Of a DNA stretch of 64,000 bases, positions 32,918 through 41,971 are shown in pieces (position 1 is the stretch's first letter; each line of letters starts with the position of its first letter). The notes below the pieces were generated by a model, which did no database searches, had not been told where the DNA came from, and worked only from the letters and a program-made list of their open reading frames with translations. The stretch is from Scytonema millei VB511283 (GTDB taxonomy: Bacteria; Cyanobacteriota; Cyanobacteriia; Cyanobacteriales; Chroococcidiopsidaceae): assembly GCF_000817735.3 (NCBI RefSeq), contig NZ_JTJC03000001.1, positions 62,001 to 126,000 on the forward strand, written 5' to 3'. Both the position numbers and the translations under genes were made by a program.

Positions 32918-34321
32918 GTGAAATTTAAAGTTCAACTAGTTATTGAATCAGAATCGGGCGATACCCAGTTAATTCAAGAAGTTGCCCAAATCGAAAAAGA
33001 TAGTCTAAAACCTGAAAATTTGGGATTAACTTTAGCCCAAGCCAAAGAATTATTGCTTCAGACCCAACGCAGCATAGCTTCTCAACAAATAGCCGAATAC
33101 CAAAGACAGCAAGCTGCTTGTTCCCATTGCAATCAAAAGCTGTGCCACAAAGATAAACGTACCATTGTATATAGGACACCATTTGGCAAGTTACAACTAC
33201 AAAGCCAACGATTGTTTCACTGTGCTTGTACCGAGCAACCAACCCGCACCTTCAGCCCAGTAGCAAATCTATTAAAAGAGCGCACATCGCCAGAATTGCT
33301 CTACCTAGAATCAAAATTTGCTTCTTTAATGTCTTATGGGCTGTCCACCAAACTATTACAAGAATTACTACCAATAGAAGGAGAAATAAACGCTGCATCT
33401 ATACGCAACAATCTACACGCATTAGGTCAACGCTTAGAATTAGAGTTACCGGAAGAAGCAGGAATATTATTCGAGGGTTGCCAAAGAGATTGGGAGAAGC
33501 TCCCCAGGCCAGGTTTACCCTTGGTAGTGGGTATGGATGGAGGATATGTTCGTTTCTATGAGAGGAAATCTAAAAAAGCCGGAAATTTTGAAGTTATCGC
33601 TGGCAAGAGTATAAAAGCAGACGGCGCATCAAAATGTTTTGGCATGGTTTATTGCTACGATACCAAACCCCAACGTCGAGTATTTGAGGTGTTAAAATCT
33701 CAAGGGATGCAAATGAACCAGCAGGTCACATTTTTATCAGATGGAGAAGAGATTATACGTGACCTACAATATTATCTCAACCCCAATGCCGAACATATCC
33801 TCGACTGGTTTCACATCACCATGCGGATAACTGTGATGAAACAAATTGCTAAGGGTATAAGTAAAGAAGATTTAGAAGCAGGTATAAACAGCGAATCCAT
33901 CCTCAAAGATTTGACTTCATTAAAGTGGTATTTATGGCACGGCAATGTCTTTAAAGGCTTATCAGAAATTGAAGATTTAATCGATAGTGCCTTTGTCTTA
34001 GGTTCGGATGATGACGAGCGAGAACCAAGCCTTGAAGCACAAAAACTCTGCTCTCATTTGGAAGAGTTTGAAACCTATATTTCAAACAATGGACAGTATA
34101 TTCCCAATTATGGCGAACGCTACCGCAACGGCGAACCGATTTCCAGCTCCTTTGTAGAATCTGCCGTCAATCAAGTTATTAGCAAGCGATTCGTGAAAAA
34201 GCAACAAATGCGTTGGACTCCTGAAGGGGCGCATCTTCTTCTCCAAATGCGCTTGCTAGTCTTGAACGGAGAGTTAAAGAGTAAATTCCAGCAGTGGTAT
34301 CCCGAATTGACCGTCAATTGA
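32918..34321 (+). CDS. ISKra4-family transposase
   Basis: 467 aa with a GTG start preceded by GCAGGGA. N-terminal zinc-ribbon-like part (CSHCNQKLCHKDKR and FHCACTEQ), then the DDE core: VGMDGGYVRFYE (first Asp), TFLSDGEEIIRDL (second Asp), HILDWFHITMR, and the C-terminal SSSFVESAVNQVISKRF (Glu). Complete and probably active. Confidence 0.87.
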   Translation: MKFKVQLVIESESGDTQLIQEVAQIEKDSLKPENLGLTLAQAKELLLQTQRSIASQQIAEYQRQQAACSHCNQKLCHKDKRTIVYRTPFGKLQLQSQRLFHCACTEQPTRTFSPVANLLKERTSPELLYLESKFASLMSYGLSTKLLQELLPIEGEINAASIRNNLHALGQRLELELPEEAGILFEGCQRDWEKLPRPGLPLVVGMDGGYVRFYERKSKKAGNFEVIAGKSIKADGASKCFGMVYCYDTKPQRRVFEVLKSQGMQMNQQVTFLSDGEEIIRDLQYYLNPNAEHILDWFHITMRITVMKQIAKGISKEDLEAGINSESILKDLTSLKWYLWHGNVFKGLSEIEDLIDSAFVLGSDDDEREPSLEAQKLCSHLEEFETYISNNGQYIPNYGERYRNGEPISSSFVESAVNQVISKRFVKKQQMRWTPEGAHLLLQMRLLVLNGELKSKFQQWYPELTVN

Positions 34322-34322
34322 T

Positions 34323-34354
34323 TTATACCAACTTTGGAGTCAAAGTAGGTAAGA
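34323..34354. promoter_or_regulatory. Candidate tyrosine-recombinase core site
   Basis: TTATACCAACTTT (34323-34335), a 6-bp spacer GGAGTC, and AAAGTAGGTAAGA (34342-34354), inverted arms matching at 10 of 13 positions. A perfect third arm AAAGTTGGTATAA lies at 34420-34432 inside the start of the recombinase gene. The layout (two arms, 6-8 bp crossover region, extra accessory arm, next to the recombinase gene) is that of XerC/D, Cre and TnpI sites. Confidence 0.5.
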
Positions 34355-34392
34355 TCAATTTATATACCCCAAGCTTTGTAGCGGTTTGGGTC

Positions 34393-35025
34393 ATGACTAA
34401 ACAACTCATTCAAACACCGAAAGTTGGTATAACGAAAAAACTAAAACGTTTTTCTCCTAATTCTCGCAAGTACGCTGAAGTTAGAACTAGAGAGCATCTG
34501 TTGCCAGACGAAGTTGAGGCAATGCGCTCTGCACTAAAGAAATCAAATGGTCGTCATGCCCATCGAGACTCAACCCTGATTTTACTTATCTATCGTCACG
34601 GACTGCGAGTAACTGAAGCATCAACTTTACGGTGGGAGCAGGTAGATTTTAGCGGTGGAACGATTTACGTAAAGCGGGTCAAGAAGGGAATTCCTTCTGT
34701 GCAACCACTTTATGGTGATGAAATTCGCTCTCTCCGTAAACTGCAAAGAGATTACCCTGCTAGTCCTTATGTTTTCCAGTCTTCTCGACTTGGACCATTA
34801 GCACCCGATACTGTAGGTGGAATTGTTGAGCGAGCTGGGGAGTTAGCAGATTTGTCTTTTCCTGTTCATGCCCATATGCTACGGCATGGAACAGGTTACT
34901 ACTTGGCGAATCGAGGTACTGACACTCGGACAATTCAAAGCTACTTGGGGCATAAAAATATTCAGCACACTGTTCGTTACACCGAGCTTGCGTCTACCAA
35001 GTTTCAGGGGCTTTGGGATGATTAA
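34393..35025 (+). CDS. Tyrosine-type recombinase
   Basis: 210 aa from the Met at 34393; an upstream in-frame start at 34294 would overlap the transposase. Catalytic residues visible: Arg in HGLRVTEA, Lys in KRVKKG, His-x-x-Arg in AHMLRHGTG, His in LGHKNIQ and Tyr in TVRYTEL. Short, FimB/FimE/XerC-like, with only a brief N-terminal arm. Likely resolves cointegrates of the element or was captured as cargo. Confidence 0.88.
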   Translation: MTKQLIQTPKVGITKKLKRFSPNSRKYAEVRTREHLLPDEVEAMRSALKKSNGRHAHRDSTLILLIYRHGLRVTEASTLRWEQVDFSGGTIYVKRVKKGIPSVQPLYGDEIRSLRKLQRDYPASPYVFQSSRLGPLAPDTVGGIVERAGELADLSFPVHAHMLRHGTGYYLANRGTDTRTIQSYLGHKNIQHTVRYTELASTKFQGLWDD

Positions 35026-35053
35026 TGTTTAGAACGCCTGCTGAATTATTACC

Positions 35054-35080
35054 CATCTCCCCCAAAATTTTTCGCTCTCC
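35054..35080. repeat. Right terminal inverted repeat of the IS
   Basis: Complement of the left repeat, ending CGCTCTCC; followed by the ACGTA duplication. Confidence 0.92.
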
Positions 35081-35082
35081 AC

Positions 35083-35110
35083 GTAGGGGCGCACAGCTGT
35101 GCGCCCCTAC
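35083..35110. repeat. REP-like palindrome (GTAGGGGCGCACAGC type)
   Basis: Perfect 28-bp palindrome directly beside the right end of the IS. The left flank (32146-32160) has the first half of another copy, and ATACATACACGTAGG is repeated at 32137 and 32179, so the element entered a repeat-rich spot between mnmA and typA. Confidence 0.8.
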
Positions 35111-35151
35111 AGATTTTTATTTCATCCGATGTAGAAACATCTCTACACGAA

Positions 35152-36942
35152 TCATCGCTTAGCCAACTTTTTCGATAGCTTCCGCAGTCGAATTGATTTG
35201 GGGGTGACTTCCACTAGCTCGTCGGGTCCAATGTACTCTAGAGCGCGTTCTAGGCTCATATCTACAGGTGCTTGCAACTGCACTAGTTCGTCGCCGCTAG
35301 CAGCGCGGTGATTGGTTAGCTGTTTGGTTTTGCAAACATTCAGTTCTAAGTCTTGCGGACGGTTGTGTTCGCCGACAATCATACCTTTGTAGACTTTAGT
35401 ACCAGGAGTGATAAAGAATACGCCTCGGTCTTCGGCGTTCTTCATGGCGTAGAAGGTGGCTACTCCCTCTTCAAAAGAAATCAGTACGCCGTTGCGACGG
35501 GCTTCGATTTCCCCAGAAATGGCGCGGTATTCGAGGAAGCTATGATTCATGATCCCTTCGCCACGAGTCATCCGCATGAATTCGCCTCGGAAACCAACCA
35601 AACCACGGGCAGGAATGACGAAATCGAGTTGAGTGCGTCCGTTACCCCCAACTTGCATATCCTGCATTTCGCCCCGTCGCTGTCCCAGGCGTTCGATACA
35701 ACTACCTACAGCTTCTTCTGGTACGTCTAACACCAGATATTCAAACGGTTCGCAGGGTTGCCCGCTGACTTCGCGATAAATGACTTGTGGCTGAGAAACT
35801 TGAAATTCGTAGCCTTCGCGTCGCATGGTTTCAATTAAGATTCCCAAGTGGAGTTCGCCGCGTCCCGAAACCAGGAATTTATCGGGGGAGTCGGTTTCTT
35901 CTACGCGCAGGGCGACGTTAGTTTCCAATTCTCGCATCAGGCGATCGCGTACCTGTCTAGAAGTAACGAAGTTCCCTTCTTGTCCGGCAAAGGGCGAATC
36001 GTTAACGGAAAATGTCATTTGTAAGGTCGGCTCGTCTACCTTAATTAGCGGTAGTGCCTGGGGTTCGTTGGGACAAGTTATCGTTTCGCCAATATTAGCA
36101 TCGGCAAATCCGGCGATCGCAATAATGTTACCCGCAGATGCTTCTTCTTGGTCGATTCGTTTTAAACCCTCAAAGCCCATCAATTTTGTGACTTTGCCTT
36201 TAACGATTTCCCCGGTGTCGCGGATCAAAGCGGCTTGCTGTCCGACGCGGATCGTCCCGTTGTGAATTTTACCGATCGCAATTCGTCCTACATATTCCGA
36301 GTAGTCTAGAGTTGTGACTTGTAATTGCAGTGGCTTTGCTGGATCGCCTACAGGTGGTGGAACGTGACGTAAAATCGCGTCAAATAGGGGCTGCATGTCT
36401 ACCCCTTCGGCTTCTAAATCTTCTTTGGCATAGCCGCTTAAACCAGAAGCAAATAAATAGGGGAAATCGCACTGGTCATCGTCTGCACCCAGTTCCAAAA
36501 ACAGATCCAACACTTTATCAACTGCACCGTGGGGATCTGCCTGGGGTCGGTCAATTTTATTAACCACAACAATCGGGCGCAGTCCCTTTTCTAGGGCTTT
36601 CTTCAGCACGAAGCGCGTCTGAGGCATCGGTCCTTCGTTGGCATCTACAATCAAGATACAACCGTCAACCATGCCCAAAACTCGTTCGACTTCGCCGCCA
36701 AAGTCAGCGTGACCGGGAGTATCGACAATATTGATCAGCGTCTCTTTGTAGCGCACTGCTGTGTTTTTTGACAAGATGGTAATGCCTCGCTCTCGTTCCA
36801 AGGCATTCGAGTCCATCACGCAATCAGGTACGTCTTCCCCTTCGCGGAAGATGCCAGATTGTCTCAGGAGGGCATCAACGAGAGTAGTTTTGCCGTGATC
36901 GACGTGGGCGATAATGGCGACGTTGCGAATGGGGAGCGTCAT
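35152..36942 (-). CDS. typA: Ribosome-associated GTPase TypA/BipA
   Basis: 596 aa. G1 [10 protein letters not shown]2/G3 ERERGITI and [16 protein letters not shown]4 NKIDRP, then EF-G-like domains and the TypA-specific C-terminus ([19 protein letters not shown]). Translation/ribosome-assembly factor, important in stress or cold. Confidence 0.96.
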   Translation of the reverse strand: MTLPIRNVAIIAHVDHGKTTLVDALLRQSGIFREGEDVPDCVMDSNALERERGITILSKNTAVRYKETLINIVDTPGHADFGGEVERVLGMVDGCILIVDANEGPMPQTRFVLKKALEKGLRPIVVVNKIDRPQADPHGAVDKVLDLFLELGADDDQCDFPYLFASGLSGYAKEDLEAEGVDMQPLFDAILRHVPPPVGDPAKPLQLQVTTLDYSEYVGRIAIGKIHNGTIRVGQQAALIRDTGEIVKGKVTKLMGFEGLKRIDQEEASAGNIIAIAGFADANIGETITCPNEPQALPLIKVDEPTLQMTFSVNDSPFAGQEGNFVTSRQVRDRLMRELETNVALRVEETDSPDKFLVSGRGELHLGILIETMRREGYEFQVSQPQVIYREVSGQPCEPFEYLVLDVPEEAVGSCIERLGQRRGEMQDMQVGGNGRTQLDFVIPARGLVGFRGEFMRMTRGEGIMNHSFLEYRAISGEIEARRNGVLISFEEGVATFYAMKNAEDRGVFFITPGTKVYKGMIVGEHNRPQDLELNVCKTKQLTNHRAASGDELVQLQAPVDMSLERALEYIGPDELVEVTPKSIRLRKLSKKLAKR

Positions 36943-37130
36943 AAGGGCGTTCCAGAGTTTTGTATAGGATAATTAAGCTGATACGGTGTTAGCAGCCTTT
37001 AGCAGAATTGAGTCAATAATAGCAATTCTGTAAATATGCCTTAATAATTGTAGCTCAGTTAGGGAGTCGGGAGTTGGGAGTCGGGAGTCGGGAAGTCAAA
37101 AGTCAAAAGTCAAAATTAATCGGTTGCTAG

Positions 37131-37550
37131 TCACTGATAACTGATTACAGTGCGTAATGCGGCTAAAGCATCTGGGGGAAGGATTGGCTCGATCGTCCCG
37201 ATAATTTGTTCCCAGCTGTCTAACTCGTCCTGAGAGGCTGCTTGCTGTAATTTTTGCTGATAGAATTCTTGCCAAAATTGGGGTGCTTGTTTGTTCTGCT
37301 TGGCAAACCGCTTGCGCCATCGCCAGAAATCTTTGTTTGTTGGCGGTTCGACTCCGAGGATCGGAGGTAAATCGGCATAGCTGACAAACGTACTCACGCC
37401 TTTACCTACAACGTGAATGACGTAGCGCCAGCAGTCAATTTTGTAGATTTGCTCTGGTTGAAGGTTGAGGCAAAAAGCGATCGCGTCTTTGGTGACAAAT
37501 CGCGCCAGAGGATGAATATACTTTGCTGAAACGTTTTCTGTTGCTATCAT
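37131..37550 (-). CDS. Hypothetical protein, cyanobacterial type
   Basis: 139 aa from the Met at 37550 (GGGAAG eight bases upstream); the frame can be extended to 37676 but would then overlap the divergent Xre gene. Contains KDAIAFCLNLQPEQIYKIDCWRYVIHVVGKGVSTFVSYADLPPIL, and a Trp/Lys-rich C-terminal half (FWRWRKRFAKQNKQAPQFWQEFYQ). No family recognised; last residues may come from CTGATAA repeats. Confidence 0.6.
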   Translation of the reverse strand: MIATENVSAKYIHPLARFVTKDAIAFCLNLQPEQIYKIDCWRYVIHVVGKGVSTFVSYADLPPILGVEPPTNKDFWRWRKRFAKQNKQAPQFWQEFYQQKLQQAASQDELDSWEQIIGTIEPILPPDALAALRTVISYQ

Positions 37551-37674
37551 ATGAGTGACTTCCCACGTTGTGGGTTGTATTTTGACAAAGCGATCGTCAC
37601 AGTTTGCCAGACCAAGGCGATCGCTTTTAATAGGTTTGAGTATTATAGAACGCTTCAGCTGACAAGTCAACGGC

Positions 37675-37896
37675 ATGTCAACAAACGGATTAGTACGATT
37701 AAAAATTAGAGAATTTGCAGCGAAAGAAGGGTGGACGTTAAAAGAGGTTTCCGACCGATCGGGAGTAGCTTACGGTACAGTTAAAACTTATGCTGCTTCC
37801 CCTGGAATGGCAATGGCAGATATTAACGCACTGCGTAAATTAGCGCAGACTTTCGACGTAATTATAGAAGACTTATTAGAAGTCGTAAAAGAATAG
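37675..37896 (+). CDS. Xre-family helix-turn-helix regulator
   Basis: 73 aa, one HTH_3 domain (KIREFAAKEGWTLKEVSDRSGVAYGTVKTYA...). Resembles small Cro/CI-like regulators of plasmid or mobile modules. Divergent from the hypothetical gene before it. Confidence 0.8.
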   Translation: MSTNGLVRLKIREFAAKEGWTLKEVSDRSGVAYGTVKTYAASPGMAMADINALRKLAQTFDVIIEDLLEVVKE

Positions 37897-37956
37897 GCGA
37901 TCGCTTTTGAGAAGAGGAGCGATCGGATTAACAATATAATTATTAGGTCAAATATT

Positions 37957-38064
37957 ATGTCAAATCTCAGTTTAGAAGAAATCAAAGCTATGCTCTTTCA
38001 GTTATCAGAACAAGAGCTAGTGGCGTTAGTTACCGATTACAGAACTCACATCTACAAAAGTTAG
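37957..38064 (+). CDS. Possible 35-residue peptide
   Basis: MSNLSLEEIKAMLFQLSEQE... acidic helix-forming sequence ending HIYKS. Lies between the Xre gene and the HD gene on the same strand; AGG nine bases before ATG. Weak evidence. Confidence 0.35.
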   Translation: MSNLSLEEIKAMLFQLSEQELVALVTDYRTHIYKS

Positions 38065-38088
38065 ACCTGTTCTTGTTTTAATAGCAAC

Positions 38089-38664
38089 ATGCTATCCAGC
38101 CGCTTTACCGAAGCACTGACTTACGCCACAGAACTCCATGCAAACCAAGTGCGGAAAAGTTCCGGCGTACCTTATATTTCTCATTTACTCGGCGTGACCA
38201 GTATTGCTCTAGAATATGGAGCAAATGAAGATGAAGCGATCGCAGCTTTACTCCATGATGCAATTGAAGACCAAGGAGGTGCGGCGACACGGGAAGAAAT
38301 TCGCCGTCGTTTTGGCAATACAGTCACCGACATTGTGGACGCTTGTACCGATGCAGAAATAATTCCCAAACCACCTTGGAAACAGCGCAAGGAGGCTTAT
38401 ATCGCTACCATTCCCCAAGCTTCTCCATCAATAATTTTAGTCTCAGCTGCCGACAAACTACACAACGCCAGGTCAATTTTAAAAGACTATCGAACTCTAG
38501 GCGAAACAGTTTGGCAACGGTTTAAAGGTGGTAAAGACGGTACATTGTGGTACTATCGCGCCGTTGTAGAAGCCTTTATTGCCAAAGGAAAGACACCAAT
38601 AGTCACAGAATTAGAACGAGTAGTTGCAGAATTAGAACAATTAGTCAAGGATGATAATGGGTAA
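38089..38664 (+). CDS. Stand-alone HD-domain hydrolase (ppGpp hydrolase-like)
   Basis: 191 aa. Pattern of the RelA/SpoT hydrolase domain: YISHLLGVTSIALEYGANEDEAIAALLHDAIEDQGG and FGNTVTDIVDACTDA, SAADKLHNARSILKDY. Metal ligands His, HD and Asp are present. No synthetase, TGS or ACT domain, so it fits small alarmone hydrolases or related HD phosphohydrolases. Confidence 0.82.
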   Translation: MLSSRFTEALTYATELHANQVRKSSGVPYISHLLGVTSIALEYGANEDEAIAALLHDAIEDQGGAATREEIRRRFGNTVTDIVDACTDAEIIPKPPWKQRKEAYIATIPQASPSIILVSAADKLHNARSILKDYRTLGETVWQRFKGGKDGTLWYYRAVVEAFIAKGKTPIVTELERVVAELEQLVKDDNG

Positions 38665-38733
38665 TTGGTAGTTGGTAGTTGGTAGTTGCAACTTACCCCT
38701 TACCCCTTACCCTTTACCCCTTACCCCTCTAAA

Positions 38734-39861
38734 ATGGCAAACGTCCGTCTAGAAGATATTAAACGTAGATTTAACAACGTCACTGCGATCGAAGATATTA
38801 CATTTGAGGTTCCTGACGGAGAATTTTGGGTACTAGTGGGACCATCAGGATGCGGTAAGTCCACGATTTTAAGAACGATCGCAGGTTTGGAAACAGCGAC
38901 ATCTGGCAAACTTTATATTGGGGACACGCTGATGAATGAGATCCCCGCCAGACAGCGCGATGTCGCGATGGTATTTCAAAATTACGCCCTCTACCCTCAC
39001 ATGACGGTAGCAGAAAATATCGCCTTTGGATTGCAAATGCGACAAGTCGATCGCAAAATAATTCGAGAAAGGGTAGAAACAGTAGCGCGATCGCTTTCTT
39101 TAGATAATTTACTCGATCGCAAACCCAAACAGCTATCAGGAGGACAGCAACAACGGGTCGCATTAGGTAGGGCAATCGCGCGTCAACCTCAAGTATTTTT
39201 ATTAGATGAACCTTTGTCGAATTTAGATGCTCAATTAAGGGACGATACGCGGGCAGAATTAAAACAGTTACACGCACAATTAGGTGTAACAACTGTGTAT
39301 GTCACTCACGATCAAGTTGAAGCGATGACATTAGCCGATAAAATTGTGGTATTGAATCGCGGCAAGATTCAGCAAATTGGCGCACCACAAGAAATTTATG
39401 CCCATCCAGCTAACCGAATGGTAGCAACTTTTATGGGCAACCCTCCAATGAATATTTTGCCTGCCATTTATGCTAATAAAGGTTTTCAGGTAGGAGAACA
39501 GTACATTTCTTGTCTGACAGAAATACAACAGGAATTGAACTTAACACAGGGAAAACCTGTAGATTTAGGAATTCGTCCAGAATATGTATATCTGCAAAAG
39601 ACAGAAGATAAAAATACTCAATTCCCGACTCCCGACTCCCAACTCCCAACTCCCGCTTTAACAGTTGCTCTAAAAGTAGTAGAACCGTTGGGCAGAGAGA
39701 TTTTAATTAGAGGAAACATACCAGGAACGAGCGTGTTATTAAATGCACAAGTGAGTCCTGATGTCAATGTAAGAGTAGGCGATCGCTTATCTCTGGAATT
39801 AGATCTAGATCGTTTATTTGTCTTTGAGCCTGCCACAGGCGATCGGTTGTATCCACAGTAG
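38734..39861 (+). CDS. ABC transporter ATPase of the MalK/UgpC type
   Basis: 375 aa from the Met at 38734 (upstream extension is repeat-derived). Walker A GPSGCGKST, signature LSGGQQQRVALGRAIA, Walker B VFLLDEPLSN, H-loop VTHDQVEAM, and a TOBE/MOI C-terminal domain typical of sugar or polyol importers. Residues encoded at 39617-39655 (QFPTPDSQLPTP) come from a CCCAACT heptamer run inside the TOBE part. No permease genes beside it, so it may be a shared ATPase. Confidence 0.9.
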   Translation: MANVRLEDIKRRFNNVTAIEDITFEVPDGEFWVLVGPSGCGKSTILRTIAGLETATSGKLYIGDTLMNEIPARQRDVAMVFQNYALYPHMTVAENIAFGLQMRQVDRKIIRERVETVARSLSLDNLLDRKPKQLSGGQQQRVALGRAIARQPQVFLLDEPLSNLDAQLRDDTRAELKQLHAQLGVTTVYVTHDQVEAMTLADKIVVLNRGKIQQIGAPQEIYAHPANRMVATFMGNPPMNILPAIYANKGFQVGEQYISCLTEIQQELNLTQGKPVDLGIRPEYVYLQKTEDKNTQFPTPDSQLPTPALTVALKVVEPLGREILIRGNIPGTSVLLNAQVSPDVNVRVGDRLSLELDLDRLFVFEPATGDRLYPQ

Positions 39862-39888
39862 GGTGTGTTAGTAACTAACACACCCTAC
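39858..39888. terminator. Perfect 15-bp palindrome, possible terminator
   Basis: GTAGGGTGTGTTAGT, one central base, then its exact complement; it includes the stop codon of the ABC gene. A related palindrome (TGATAGGGTG...) lies at 58867-58899 between two convergent genes, so this is also a dispersed repeat family. Confidence 0.6.
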
Positions 39889-40006
39889 AGCACAAATTAC
39901 CCCTCAGATAGAGCTATCAAGGCGATCGCGTATGTTACAATTCTTAATAATTGACAAGGAAACAGAGCAGGGGGGGCTTTCAGTATTCCTCTGCCCTTTT
40001 ATTTGG

Positions 40007-41941
40007 TTATGTACCTAACATCTGCAACTGGTGCAAACCTGCGTACAACCCACCAAGCTGTAACAACTCATTATGAGTCCCAGACTCTACTAATTCGCCC
40101 CGCTTCAAGACAAAAATTCGATCCACATTCCGAATTGTTGAAAGACGGTGAGCAATAATAATCGCCGTTCGCCCCTCTAGCAAGCGTTCTAAGGCATCTT
40201 GAATATATGCTTCCGTACCCACATCCAAACTAGCCGTAGCTTCATCTAGTACGAGGATATGAGGATTACGAATTGCCGCACGAGCAAACGCCAACAATTG
40301 CTTTTGTCCGCTAGAAAGATTCGTACCGCGCTCGCGCAACTGAGTATCGTACCCTTGGGGTAACTGCTCGATAAACTGTGCCACATTCGTATTTTCTGCG
40401 GCGGCGCGAATTTCATCAAAAGTGTAAGTATCCCCCAGCGTAATGTTACTTTTCACGTCTCCCGCAAAGATAAAACCTTCTTGTAGAATCACACCCATCC
40501 GACAGCGTAATTCTGCCTGCGAAATATCTCGAATATCAACTCCATCCACTAATATGCGTCCTTTTGATGGTTCGTAGAGACGACACAGCAACCGAATAAT
40601 CGAACTTTTTCCCGCACCTGTGGGACCAACTAAAGCAATTTTTTCCCCTGGACGAATCGTAAAATCTAGATCTTTAATTACGTAATCGTCATTTTTATAA
40701 GCAAACCAAACGTGTTCAAAACGGATTTCTCCTACTTGGGTAGTTGGTAATTGGTTGACGGTAGACGCTGGCGCTACACTGCGTGAAGACGGTTGACTGT
40801 TGACAGTTAACAGTTTGCTCCCTTGTCCCCCTTGTCCCCCTTGTCTTTCCCTGCTCCCTGCTCCCTGCTCCCTGCTCCCTACCCACACAGGATCGCGAAT
40901 CTCAATCGGTTCGTCTAAAATATCGCTGATGCGCTCAACAGCTGTAAATCCAGCTTGAATAGCAGTAAATTTTTCAGCAAACTGGCGTAAAGGATCGAAT
41001 AAGCGTTGGGCAAACAGAATAAAAGCAGCAAGAACCCCAAACTCTAATTTTTCTTGCAAGACAAAAATACCACCCAGCCAGAGAACCCCTGCAACTGCTA
41101 CTAAAGCCACCCATTCTAAAGTTGCCGATACCGCTGAATCGTGAAAAATCGTTCTATCTACCTCACGAATATAGTTTAAATTCGTAGCGCGAAATAGTTC
41201 GGCGTTGAATTGTTCGCGGCGAAACATCTGTACGACGTTAATCCCAGAAATATTCTCTTGTAAGGTGGAATTGAGTAAAGACAGTTCTTCTCTAGCTTTG
41301 TAATTAGCTTTACGATATTGCTGCTGGAAGAAAATAATTAATCCCGTGACTGGAAATAGCATCAACAACAGCATTAAGGCAAGTTGCCACTGTTGCTGAA
41401 ACATGAGAACTAAAATTACCAACATAGAGAATAGATCGCTGATAATACCTATTGCTCCAGTTGTGAAGACATCTCCCAATGCTTCCACATCGCTTGTTAA
41501 GCGAGTAATTAATTTTCCCACAGGAGTACGATCGAAAAAGCGAACTGCTAAAGATGTAACGTGTGCAAATAGATCGTTACGAATATCCGCTGTCATTTGT
41601 TGCCCGACTTTTTGCACTAAGTAACCTTGCACTCCTGTAAAGATAAGACGAACTACCACTGTTAACAGCAACAAACCTTCTAGAATTTGTAAACCCTGCC
41701 CCAGAGGTAGATTTTTGAGAAAATCGTAGGTATTTGGTTCTTTACGAATGAGGGAGATCGCTTGACCGATCAAAATTGGTTGAACGGCATTGGCGATCGC
41801 AACTGGAACTAGCAAAATCGTAGAAACCAACAATAACCGACCGTGACGGCGACCGTAAGAAACTAATCTTAGGAACAATCGCCAATCATTTTGGCGGCGG
41901 CGATGTCGTATGGGTTGGTTTCCTGGGGCTGATATCGTCAT
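40007..41941 (-). CDS. ABC-type exporter (fused permease-ATPase)
   Basis: 644 aa from the Met at 41941 (AAGG seven bases upstream). Six membrane helices in the first 340 residues, then an NBD with GPTGAGKSS, LSSGQKQ and ILVLDEATASLD. MsbA-like lipid or multidrug exporter family. The linker between the two domains is encoded by several repeat types (40738-40884, SREQGAGSRE, GGQGGQG, NQLPTT). Transcribed divergently from the NRPS; it may export the product, but this is inference. Confidence 0.9.
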   Translation of the reverse strand: MTISAPGNQPIRHRRRQNDWRLFLRLVSYGRRHGRLLLVSTILLVPVAIANAVQPILIGQAISLIRKEPNTYDFLKNLPLGQGLQILEGLLLLTVVVRLIFTGVQGYLVQKVGQQMTADIRNDLFAHVTSLAVRFFDRTPVGKLITRLTSDVEALGDVFTTGAIGIISDLFSMLVILVLMFQQQWQLALMLLLMLFPVTGLIIFFQQQYRKANYKAREELSLLNSTLQENISGINVVQMFRREQFNAELFRATNLNYIREVDRTIFHDSAVSATLEWVALVAVAGVLWLGGIFVLQEKLEFGVLAAFILFAQRLFDPLRQFAEKFTAIQAGFTAVERISDILDEPIEIRDPVWVGSREQGAGSRERQGGQGGQGSKLLTVNSQPSSRSVAPASTVNQLPTTQVGEIRFEHVWFAYKNDDYVIKDLDFTIRPGEKIALVGPTGAGKSSIIRLLCRLYEPSKGRILVDGVDIRDISQAELRCRMGVILQEGFIFAGDVKSNITLGDTYTFDEIRAAAENTNVAQFIEQLPQGYDTQLRERGTNLSSGQKQLLAFARAAIRNPHILVLDEATASLDVGTEAYIQDALERLLEGRTAIIIAHRLSTIRNVDRIFVLKRGELVESGTHNELLQLGGLYAGLHQLQMLGT

Positions 41942-41971
41942 GCTGCAACCTTGAGTGGGCGGATTGGTCAA

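Larger units (their letters stand above)
32192..35080 (+). mobile_element. Composite ISKra4-type insertion element with a tyrosine recombinase
   Basis: 2,889 bp bounded by 27-bp inverted repeats (26 of 27 match) and flanked by a 5-bp direct repeat ACGTA (32187-32191 and 35081-35085), so the ends are well defined. It carries three co-oriented genes: a pRiA4b-ORF3/IS1096-TnpR-like protein, an ISKra4-family DDE transposase and a tyrosine recombinase, with a candidate recombination site between the last two. It is inserted at the edge of a REP-like palindrome downstream of mnmA. All three genes look intact, implying recent activity. Confidence 0.88.

Noticed and set aside
37050-37063. GTAGCTCAGTTAGG, like a tRNA D-arm
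   Set aside because: No T-arm (GTTCRANNC), anticodon arm or acceptor stem around it; it runs into a GGGAGTC repeat.
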